Below, piece by piece: positions 1-6,176 of a DNA stretch of 9,306 nucleotides. Source of the stretch: Pseudomonadota bacterium (lineage in GTDB: Bacteria; Pseudomonadota; Gammaproteobacteria; Xanthomonadales; Xanthomonadaceae); NCBI GenBank assembly GCA_023423605.1, contig JAFAFF010000062.1, forward strand, positions 1 to 9,306, given 5' to 3'. A program made the position numbers and the translations under genes. Each line of letters begins with the position of its first letter. The stretch's first letter is position 1. The notes below the pieces were generated by a model. It searched no databases. It was not told where the DNA came from and saw only the letters and a program-made list of their open reading frames with translations.

Positions 1-3000
1 GGCATGTGGTACGGCAAGGGCCCCGGCGTGGACCGCTGTGGCGACGTGTTCAAGCATGCCAACGCCGCCGGCACCTCGCGCCATGGCGGCGTGCTGGCGC
101 TGGCCGCCGACGACCATGCCTGCCGCAGCTCCACCCTGCCGCATGGCAGCGAGGATGAATTCGTCAGCGCGATGATGCCGGTGCTCAACCCCGCCGGCGT
201 GCTGGACATCCTGGACATGGGCCTGCTCGGCTGGGCGATGAGCCGTTATACCGGACGCTGGGTCGGCTTCAAGACGATCGCCGAAACCGTGGAATCGTCG
301 GCCTCGGTGGCCGTCGACCCGCTGGCACGCCGCATCGTGCTGCCGGAAGATTTCGAGATGCCGGCCGGCGGCCTCAACATCCGCTGGCCGGACCCGCCGC
401 TGGACCAGGAGATGCGCCTGCACCGCTATGCGGTGAAGGCCGCGCAGGCCTTCGCGCGCGCCAACGGCATCGACAGGGTGGTGATGGATTCCCCGCGCGC
501 GCGGCTGGGCATCGTCACCACCGGCAAGAGCTACCTGGACGTGCTGCAGGCGCTGGAATACCTGGGCCTGGATGAAGCGGCCTGCGCCGACATCGGCATC
601 CGCGTCTACAAGGTCGGCATGACCTGGCCGCTGGAACCGCAGGGCATCGCCCGCTTCGCGCAGGGCCTTGAAGACATCATCGTGGTGGAGGAGAAGCATG
701 CGTTCATCGAGCGGCAGATGAAAGAGCAGTTCTTCAACTGGCCGGTCAGTTGGGGCCAGCGACCGTCCATAGTCGGCAAATACGATGAAGCCGGCGAATG
801 GATCCTGCCATCCACCGGCGAGCTGACCCCGGCCACCATTGCCGCAGTGATCGGTCGGCGGATCCAGCGATTCTTCAGCAACGAATCCATCGAGCAGCGC
901 CTGCAGTGGATGCAGGAGAAGGAAGCCGAGCTGGCCCTGCCACGCGCCAGCTTCCCGCGCGTGCCGCACTACTGCTCCGGCTGCCCGCACAACACCTCCA
1001 CCACCGTGCCGGAAGGCTCGCGGGCGCTGGCCGGCATCGGTTGCCATTACATGGTGACCTGGATGGACCGCAGCACCGACACCTTCACGCACATGGGCGG
1101 CGAAGGCGTGACCTGGGCCGGGCAGGCGCCGTTCACCGACACCCCGCACGTGTTCCAGAACCTCGGTGATGGCACCTATTTCCACAGCGGATCGCTGGCG
1201 ATCCGCCAGGCAATCGCGGCCGGCGTCAACATCACCTACAAGATCCTCTACAACGATGCGGTGGCGATGACCGGCGGCCAGCCGGTGGACGGCCCGCTGA
1301 GCGTGCCGGACATCGCCCGGCAGATGCGTGCCGAAGGCATCCACACCATCATGGTGCTGTCGGACGACATCGGGAAATGGACGCGCCAGCGCGAGCACTT
1401 CCCCAGCGACGTGGAGTTCCATGACCGCAGCGAGCTGGAGACCATCCAGAAACGGCTGCGCGAAGTGAAGGGCGTTTCCATCCTGATCTACGAACAGACC
1501 TGTGCGACCGAGAAGCGTCGTCGCCGCAAGCGCGGCAAGCTGGAAGATCCGCAGAAGCGGGTGATGATCAATTCGCTGGTGTGCGAGGGCTGCGGCGACT
1601 GCGGCAAGAAGAGCTTCTGCGTTTCGGTGCTGCCGAAGGAAACCGAGTTCGGGCGCAAGCGCGACATCGACCAGTCCAACTGCAACAAGGACTATTCCTG
1701 CGTGAACGGGTTCTGCCCGAGCTTCGTCACCGTGCACGGTGGCCAGCCACGCAAGGGCAGCCGGCGCGATGCATCCACCCTTCTGGACAACCTGCCGGCG
1801 CCGGTGGTGCGGGGCACCCTGGAGCAGCCCTGGAACATCCTGATCACCGGCGTCGGTGGTACCGGCGTGGTGACGATCGGTGCCCTGCTGGGCATGGCCG
1901 GCCACCTGGAAGGCAAGGGTTCCTCGGTGCTGGACCAGACCGGCCTGGCGCAGAAGGGTGGCGCGGTCACCACCCATATCCGCATCGCCCGCACCCCTGC
2001 CGATATCCATGCCGTGCGCATCGCCGCGGGCGAAGCGGACCTGGTGCTGGGCTGCGACATGGTGGTGGTCAACGATTACTGGGCGCTTTCGAAGGTGCGC
2101 GCCGGCCGTTCGCAGGTGGTGCTGAACACCTATGAGGCGATGCCCGGTGGTTTCACCACCCGTCCGGACATGCAGTTCCCCGCCGCCGACATCATCGCCG
2201 GCATCCGCGTGGCACTGGGTGGCCAGCAGCCGCTGCTGCTGGATGCCACGCAGCTGGCCACCGCACTGTTGGGTGACGCCATCGCGTCGAATCTCTTCAT
2301 CCTGGGCTATGCGTGGCAGCAGGGCCTGGTCCCGCTGTCTTTCGAGTCGCTGATGCGTGCCATCGAACTCAATGGTGCGGCCGTGGCGATGAACCAGCAG
2401 GCATTTGCATGGGGCCGGCTGGCCGCGGTCGATCCGCTGGCGGTGCAGCAGGCGGCGGGCCTGGTCAGCAACCGGCATACCGACGCCGAAACCACGCCGG
2501 GCCCGTTGCATGCCCTGCCCCCCGGCGAATGGGAAGGCAACGAATGGGGCGCGACGAACGCGCCTCGCGATACTGCCGATGAGCGTGAGCTGCGTGGCCT
2601 GCCCTCGCATGGGCAGAGCGGTGACGATGTGGCGTTCCTGCCGCTGGACGATGCGCGGCTGTCGCGTTCGCTGGACGAGATGATCGCGCGGCGCACCGCA
2701 TTCCTGGTCGAGTACCAGGACCAGGCGTATGCCGAACGCTACCGGACGCTGATAGAACGCGTACGCACTGTCGAACAGGACAAGGTCGGCGGGTCCACCG
2801 CACTGACCGAAACCGTGGCGCGGTACCTGTTCAAGCTGATGGCGTACAAGGACGAATACGAAGTGGCCCGGCTGTATACCAGTGGCGAATTCCAGCGCCG
2901 CCTGCAGCAGCAGTTCGAGGGCGACTACCAGCTGCGTTTCCATCTGGCGCCGCCGCTGTTCGCGAAGAAGGACGAACAGGGACGGTTGATCAAGAAGGAG

Positions 3001-3327
3001 TACGGCCCCTGGATGCTGAAGGCGTTCGGCGTGCTGGCCCGACTGAAGTTCCTGCGCGGCGGCCGCCTGGACCCGTTCGGCCATACGGCCGAACGGGTGG
3101 CCGAGCGCAGGCTGATCAGCGATTACGAGGCAACCGTAGGCCTGCTGCTCGACGGTCTGGACGACCGACGGCTGGCGCTTGCGGTGGAGATCGCCAGCAT
3201 TCCCGAGCACATCCGCGGCTTCGGCCATGTCAAGGAAGCCCATCTGGAAAAGGCCAGGGCCCGCGAAGCGGCGCTGCTGGCGCAATGGCGGAATCCGAAG
3301 GCGCTGCATATCGTGCAGGTGGCCTGA
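1..3327 (+). CDS. Indolepyruvate ferredoxin oxidoreductase family protein, fused subunits (5' end missing)
   Basis: The family oxidatively decarboxylates aryl-pyruvates (such as indole-3-pyruvate) or related 2-oxo acids to acyl-CoA with ferredoxin as acceptor; the protein is cytoplasmic. The frame is open from base 1 and a Gly codon precedes the first Met, so position 4 is an internal Met, not a start. Roughly the first 100 residues (start of the TPP pyrimidine domain) lie outside the window. Numbering from the Met at position 4: a Cys motif CSGCPHN at 324-330, a TPP-binding GDG at 388-390 followed by a downstream YNDAVAMTGG, and an Fe-S type segment with Cys 527, 530, 533, 539, 560, 566 and 571. 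A Gly-rich nucleotide-binding-like TGVGGTG at 615-621 opens the POR gamma domain, and a DUF6537-like region fills about 870-1090. The stop is TGA at 3325-3327. This single-chain architecture is the one common in aerobic proteobacteria, whereas archaeal IorA and IorB are separate. The exact substrate cannot be read from sequence. Confidence 0.93.
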   Translation, partial: GMWYGKGPGVDRCGDVFKHANAAGTSRHGGVLALAADDHACRSSTLPHGSEDEFVSAMMPVLNPAGVLDILDMGLLGWAMSRYTGRWVGFKTIAETVESSASVAVDPLARRIVLPEDFEMPAGGLNIRWPDPPLDQEMRLHRYAVKAAQAFARANGIDRVVMDSPRARLGIVTTGKSYLDVLQALEYLGLDEAACADIGIRVYKVGMTWPLEPQGIARFAQGLEDIIVVEEKHAFIERQMKEQFFNWPVSWGQRPSIVGKYDEAGEWILPSTGELTPATIAAVIGRRIQRFFSNESIEQRLQWMQEKEAELALPRASFPRVPHYCSGCPHNTSTTVPEGSRALAGIGCHYMVTWMDRSTDTFTHMGGEGVTWAGQAPFTDTPHVFQNLGDGTYFHSGSLAIRQAIAAGVNITYKILYNDAVAMTGGQPVDGPLSVPDIARQMRAEGIHTIMVLSDDIGKWTRQREHFPSDVEFHDRSELETIQKRLREVKGVSILIYEQTCATEKRRRRKRGKLEDPQKRVMINSLVCEGCGDCGKKSFCVSVLPKETEFGRKRDIDQSNCNKDYSCVNGFCPSFVTVHGGQPRKGSRRDASTLLDNLPAPVVRGTLEQPWNILITGVGGTGVVTIGALLGMAGHLEGKGSSVLDQTGLAQKGGAVTTHIRIARTPADIHAVRIAAGEADLVLGCDMVVVNDYWALSKVRAGRSQVVLNTYEAMPGGFTTRPDMQFPAADIIAGIRVALGGQQPLLLDATQLATALLGDAIASNLFILGYAWQQGLVPLSFESLMRAIELNGAAVAMNQQAFAWGRLAAVDPLAVQQAAGLVSNRHTDAETTPGPLHALPPGEWEGNEWGATNAPRDTADERELRGLPSHGQSGDDVAFLPLDDARLSRSLDEMIARRTAFLVEYQDQAYAERYRTLIERVRTVEQDKVGGSTALTETVARYLFKLMAYKDEYEVARLYTSGEFQRRLQQQFEGDYQLRFHLAPPLFAKKDEQGRLIKKEYGPWMLKAFGVLARLKFLRGGRLDPFGHTAERVAERRLISDYEATVGLLLDGLDDRRLALAVEIASIPEHIRGFGHVKEAHLEKARAREAALLAQWRNPKALHIVQVA

Positions 3328-3333
3328 TGTGAT

Positions 3334-3367
3334 CGTTCGGTTACATAATTCGTTATGTAACCGAACG
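3334..3367. repeat. Perfect 15-bp inverted repeat with TTCG loop just after the oxidoreductase stop
   Basis: The left arm CGTTCGGTTACATAA (3334-3348) and the right arm TTATGTAACCGAACG (3353-3367) are perfect reverse complements around a 4-base TTCG loop. The structure begins 6 bases after the oxidoreductase stop codon. As RNA it would be a stable stem-loop, which could end or protect the 3' end of the upstream mRNA, but no T-run follows on either strand, so it is not a classical intrinsic terminator. As DNA it contains TTACAT-N8-ATGTAA (3341-3360), the same hexamers found just before hipB, so it may instead be a distal HipB operator. A CATAAT -10-like hexamer (3344-3349) lies inside it but has no convincing -35. 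The repeat is certain; its role is open. Confidence 0.8.
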
Positions 3368-3479
3368 CGCACTTCTGTTGGCTTTGTGCGATGTCGCCAA
3401 TGCCACTTACGGGTCTCTTTGCGCGATGTTACCGTGCACTGCCCGCTGAATAAGTGATCGCTCGGTGACCTGATGATGA
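3368..3479. other. Noncoding spacer upstream of hipB with imperfect direct repeats
   Basis: I see no convincing gene here. Two partial repeats are visible. TTTGTGCGATGTCGCC (3383-3398) and TTTGCGCGATGTTACC (3418-3433) agree at 13 of 16 positions, 35 bp apart. GTGATCGCTCGGTGAC (3454-3469) matches GTGATCGTTCGGTTAC (3329-3344) at 14 of 16 positions. A GGTGA at 3464-3468 could act as a Shine-Dalgarno for the in-frame ATGs at 3473 or 3476, giving a hipB product up to 21 residues longer. I found no good sigma-70 promoter by eye. Confidence 0.5.
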
Positions 3480-3529
3480 ATGTAATCGATCACTCACACT
3501 TCCACGGATGTAAGCAATCGATTACATTC
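3478..3529. promoter_or_regulatory. Putative HipB operator pair (ATGTAA-N8-TTACAT) immediately upstream of hipB
   Basis: GAATGTAATCGAT (3478-3490) and ATCGATTACATTC (3517-3529) form a perfect 13-bp inverted repeat with a 26-bp spacer. Within it, ATGTAA (3508-3513), 8 bp, then TTACAT (3522-3527) makes a perfect operator-like palindrome. A weaker one is ATGTAA (3480-3485), 8 bp, then TCACAC (3494-3499), which matches TTACAT at 4 of 6 positions. The two are offset by 28 bp. E. coli HipB binds TATCC-N8-GGATA operators upstream of its own operon, so the N8 spacing is familiar while the half-site differs. Autorepression by HipB, with or without HipA, is an inference from this geometry and location. 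Confidence 0.6.
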
Positions 3530-3535
3530 GGATGC

Positions 3536-4033
3536 ATGGCCAAGCTCAGAACTCCCGATGATCTCGGCAATATCATCCGCCAACGTCGCAGGATGCTTGC
3601 CTGGGACCAGGCAAAACTGGCCCTCGAGGTTGGTGTAAGCCGACGCTGGATAATCGAAATCGAAAAAGGCAAGCCCCGGGCAGAACTGCATCTGGTCCTG
3701 AGGACATTGAACGTCCTCGGGATCGGACTGGACGCCACGCCCTTCGAGGCGTCCAGCGACGGCCCGGACGCCTCGCCGTCCCGTATCGTCATTCCCGATA
3801 TCAATCGCGTGATCGAGCGCAACAAGGCCCCCGATACGGACTCCGCCTGGAGCCGCTATCCCATGACGTCCGGACCGGCTTCCAGGCTGCAGGACAGAGC
3901 GGTCAATGAACCGACCCGCCGTTTCGCCACGGGGGTAGACCAGGGGACAGCTTCCGATGCCGTCAGCCAGATCGTCCAGGCATGGCTCGAGCACAGCAGC
4001 GCCCCAGGAAAGCCCCTCCGGAAAAAGAAATAA
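3536..4033 (+). CDS. hipB: HipB-like Xre-family antitoxin and transcriptional repressor
   Basis: This is the predicted antitoxin of a type II HipBA module: it should neutralise the HipA kinase and repress the operon. The product is 165 aa from ATG 3536. An Xre helix-turn-helix spans about residues 10-65, with the recognition region around VGVSRRWIIEIEKGKP (32-47) and a hydrophobic helix LVLRTLNVLGIGL (53-65) closing the domain. The remaining 100 or so residues form a polar, Pro/Ser/Asp-rich tail ending in a basic GKPLRKKK. E. coli HipB is 88 aa, so this tail is unusually long. I chose 3536 because MAKLRTPDDLG matches where family members begin and because the operator-like palindromes lie upstream. 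In-frame ATGs at 3473 and 3476 have a better Shine-Dalgarno and remain possible. The stop is TAA at 4031-4033, and hipA follows after 63 bp. Confidence 0.87.
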   Translation: MAKLRTPDDLGNIIRQRRRMLAWDQAKLALEVGVSRRWIIEIEKGKPRAELHLVLRTLNVLGIGLDATPFEASSDGPDASPSRIVIPDINRVIERNKAPDTDSAWSRYPMTSGPASRLQDRAVNEPTRRFATGVDQGTASDAVSQIVQAWLEHSSAPGKPLRKKK

Positions 4034-4096
4034 GCCACCCTGCAACCGGATGGCAGGACGGAACAGCCGCTCCGGAACACCCACCCGAGAAACAAC

Positions 4097-5386
4097 ATGG
4101 CCTTGAACGTCCTTCTCTCTGGCAGGGTAGCCGGGAAACTGGAAGCTGATGCCTTCGGCAATCCCAGCTTCTCATACAACCCGGAATGGCGGGAAACAGC
4201 TGACGCCTATCCGATCTCCATCAGCCTGCCACTGCTGCAGCCGCGTATCGATCATGGCAAGGTTGCATCGGTGCTGTGGGGCCTGCTGCCGGACAACGAG
4301 GCCCTCCTGCAGCGCTGGGGAGCGCATTTCCATGTTTCACCAAGAAATCCCGTTGCATTGCTGTCCCATGTAGGTGAAGACTGCGCCGGAGCCGTCCAGT
4401 TTGTATCCGATGATCGACTCGCCGATGTCCTCGGCGGTGCCGATGACGGAATCATCGATCTGACCGATCAGGACGTGGAGGCCCGACTGGCGGGGCTGCG
4501 AGAGACGCATGGCGTCGGCCGCCATGGCGATGAGGTGGGCCACTTCAGTCTGGCTGGCGCTCAATCCAAGATCGCGCTGATGCGAAAGCCGGATGGAGGG
4601 TGGGCGATTCCCAATGGCCGCATTCCGACGACCCACATTCTCAAGCCGCCCAGCGGCGAGTATGACGGCTTCGTGGAAAATGAAATCTTCTGCCTGAGAT
4701 TGGCGCGCAGCCTTGGCATGTCCGCGGCACACGTCGAGAAAATAACGGTCGGCGCCGAAGCCGCAATATGCGTTGAACGCTACGACCGTGAACATGCAGG
4801 TGGAACATGGCATCGCCTGCACCAGGAGGACTTCTGCCAGGCCCTCTCGGTCATGCCACATCTCAAATACCAGAACCAGGGCGGACCGGGGCCGGCCGAG
4901 CTCGCCGACGTGCTCTGGGAGCATTCCTCGCAACCCCATTCCGATGTCGAAGCGCTCATGCAAGCGCTGATCTTCAACTATCTTGTCGGCGGAACCGACG
5001 CGCACGCCAAGAATTATTCACTGCTGTTCGGTGCAGGCGGCACCATCAGGCTGTCGCCGCTTTACGACATCTCCAGTGCGTTTCCGTATCCCAGCCTGCA
5101 AAAACGCAAGATCAAGATGGCCATGAAGATCGGCAGTCATTACCGATGGTGGGATATCCGGCTGGAAGACTGGCAGGCCACGGCGAGCTCGATGCGCCTG
5201 GACAGGGTGGAAGTGCTCTATCGGCTGGCAGAGATGGCAACCCGGCTGCCGTCAGCGGCATCCGCGCTGCATGCCAGCTTCGAAGACGAGGGAATCACGC
5301 ATCCGATCCTGGATCGACTGGTCGAAGAGATCCATGTTTCCTGCGCACGCCTGATGCACAAGTTCCAGGCCCCAGCCAGCCCCTGA
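4097..5386 (+). CDS. hipA: HipA-like serine/threonine kinase toxin
   Basis: HipA kinases arrest growth and promote persistence by phosphorylating a translation component; in E. coli this is glutamyl-tRNA synthetase GltX. The product is 429 aa (E. coli HipA is 440). An N-terminal HipA domain spans about 1-105, including PISISLPL and LLPDNEALLQR. The kinase core then carries FSLAGAQSKIALM (150-162), with Ser151 aligning to the E. coli autophosphorylation Ser150. Lys183 in ILKPPSG is the ATP-site lysine, GGTDAHAKN (298-306) holds catalytic Asp301, and LYDISSAFP holds metal-binding Asp324. All key residues are present, so the toxin looks active. The start aligns with the E. coli N terminus, and a weak GAGA Shine-Dalgarno lies at 4086-4089. 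hipA lies 63 bp after hipB and is probably co-transcribed with it. GC is lower than in the flanking genes. The in vivo target is unknown. Confidence 0.95.
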   Translation: MALNVLLSGRVAGKLEADAFGNPSFSYNPEWRETADAYPISISLPLLQPRIDHGKVASVLWGLLPDNEALLQRWGAHFHVSPRNPVALLSHVGEDCAGAVQFVSDDRLADVLGGADDGIIDLTDQDVEARLAGLRETHGVGRHGDEVGHFSLAGAQSKIALMRKPDGGWAIPNGRIPTTHILKPPSGEYDGFVENEIFCLRLARSLGMSAAHVEKITVGAEAAICVERYDREHAGGTWHRLHQEDFCQALSVMPHLKYQNQGGPGPAELADVLWEHSSQPHSDVEALMQALIFNYLVGGTDAHAKNYSLLFGAGGTIRLSPLYDISSAFPYPSLQKRKIKMAMKIGSHYRWWDIRLEDWQATASSMRLDRVEVLYRLAEMATRLPSAASALHASFEDEGITHPILDRLVEEIHVSCARLMHKFQAPASP

Positions 5387-5387
5387 T

Positions 5388-6005
5388 TCACCCCAACTGC
5401 CACAGCAGCAGGCGGTTGTTGGCCGGCATCGCCATGTCTCCAAGCATCCTGAACCCCTGCGTGGAAGCCAGTTCCTGCACCGCTTCCACATCGCGGATGC
5501 CGCTGCGCGGATCGCGCATCCTCAGCCAGGCATCGAACTGCGCGTTGCTGTCGCTGGTGAAGTTTCCCTGGTAGTTGAAGGGCCCATACACCGCCAGCAA
5601 CCCGCCCGGCACCAGCACCGATGGCAGGCCGGCAAACAGCACAGCGGCCTGGGCCCAGCCCATGATGTGCAGCGTGTTGGCAGTGAACACCGCATCGAAG
5701 CGCTCTGTTCCGCGCGGCACGGCCAGCGGCGGCAATGGCGGAAGCTCGGCCTGCAGCACGAACGGTGGCAGCAGGTTCGGCAGCGAAGCATCCGTGCGCC
5801 ACGCCTCGATACCTGGCAGATGATCCGCATGGTCGCTGGGCTGCCACTGCAGGTGCGGCCAGCGCTGCGCGAAGAAAACAGCATGCTGGCCGGTGCCACT
5901 GCCGATCTCCAGCACGCGCCGGCGGTCGCCCATCCACGGCTCCAGCGCCGCGGCGATCGGCTCCCGGTTGCGTTCGCAGGCTTCTGAATACGGTTTGTTC
6001 GACAT
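5388..6005 (-). CDS. DUF938 family SAM-dependent methyltransferase
   Basis: This is a predicted class I (Rossmann) methyltransferase, 205 aa, cytoplasmic, with unknown substrate. Numbering from Met at 6005: the family-typical N terminus KPYSEACERNREPI (4-17), SAM motif I VLEIGSGTGQHAVFFA (31-46), an acidic motif II region ending QPSD (55-58), FDAVFTANTLHIMGW (103-117) as the motif IV-like segment, and a C-terminal NNRLLLWQLG. I placed the start at MSNKPYSEAC because conservation begins there. In-frame ATGs at 6041 and 6065 would add 12 or 20 residues, and none of the three has a strong Shine-Dalgarno (a GGGTA lies before 6065). The gene converges with hipA, with one base between the two stop codons, and is divergent from the TldD genes. 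Family assignment is firm; function is not. Confidence 0.88.
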   Translation of the reverse strand: MSNKPYSEACERNREPIAAALEPWMGDRRRVLEIGSGTGQHAVFFAQRWPHLQWQPSDHADHLPGIEAWRTDASLPNLLPPFVLQAELPPLPPLAVPRGTERFDAVFTANTLHIMGWAQAAVLFAGLPSVLVPGGLLAVYGPFNYQGNFTSDSNAQFDAWLRMRDPRSGIRDVEAVQELASTQGFRMLGDMAMPANNRLLLWQLG

Positions 6006-6176
6006 CGGCGCGACATCCGGGACGGGGTGGTCATTGTGCATGGCAGGATCGTGCAGGTGCGGCATGCACTACCCGTGACGATGGCGATGCGGCCGAACCA
6101 TGACTGCAGTCACTTGTGCCTGCGCCGCCCGCTGGCGACAGTCGGGGATCACTATGGGGTCTGTGGGGTGGTGACG
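6006..6176. promoter_or_regulatory. Divergent intergenic region between the methyltransferase gene and the first TldD-like gene
   Basis: This 171-bp stretch should hold the promoters for both divergent genes. I could not identify a convincing -35/-10 pair on either strand. The one clear signal is the 12-bp perfect palindrome at 6101-6112, listed separately. If the methyltransferase starts at one of its upstream ATGs (6041 or 6065), the region shrinks to about 111-135 bp. Confidence 0.5.
6101..6112. promoter_or_regulatory. 12-bp perfect palindrome TGACTGCAGTCA, candidate operator
   Basis: TGACTGCAGTCA equals its own reverse complement and sits between two divergent genes, 64 bp before the proposed GTG start of the first TldD-like gene. 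The position suits a dimeric regulator acting on one or both promoters. I do not recognise the regulator, and a 12-bp palindrome could arise by chance. Confidence 0.35.

Noticed and set aside
1581..2135. Plus-strand open frame of 184 codons inside the oxidoreductase gene
   Set aside because: It is rich in Arg, Gly and Ala with no domain, and is nested in a well-supported gene in another frame.
3334..3367. Classical rho-independent terminator
   Set aside because: The stem is perfect, but no T-run follows on either strand, so I list it as an inverted repeat and do not call a terminator.
3328..3535. tRNA, CRISPR array or insertion-sequence ends
   Set aside because: The repeats are few, irregular and palindromic around hipB. 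There is no regular repeat-spacer pattern, transposase or tRNA cloverleaf signal.
3494..4084. Minus-strand open frame of 196 codons opposite hipB
   Set aside because: The plus strand encodes a clear Xre HTH protein in the expected place before hipA. The minus product has no recognisable domain.
4034..4096. Hairpin in the hipB-hipA gap (CCTGC at 4039-4043 with GCAGG at 4053-4057)
   Set aside because: A 5-bp stem with a 9-base loop is expected by chance in GC-rich DNA and has no other supporting feature.
4337..5005. Minus-strand open frame of 222 codons inside hipA
   Set aside because: It lies wholly within a HipA kinase gene with intact motifs, so it is an antisense shadow.
4807..5574. Plus-strand open frame of 255 codons spanning the end of hipA and the start of the convergent gene
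   Set aside because: It is out of frame with hipA, crosses the 3' end of the methyltransferase, and shows no domain; it is a frame artefact of GC-rich DNA.
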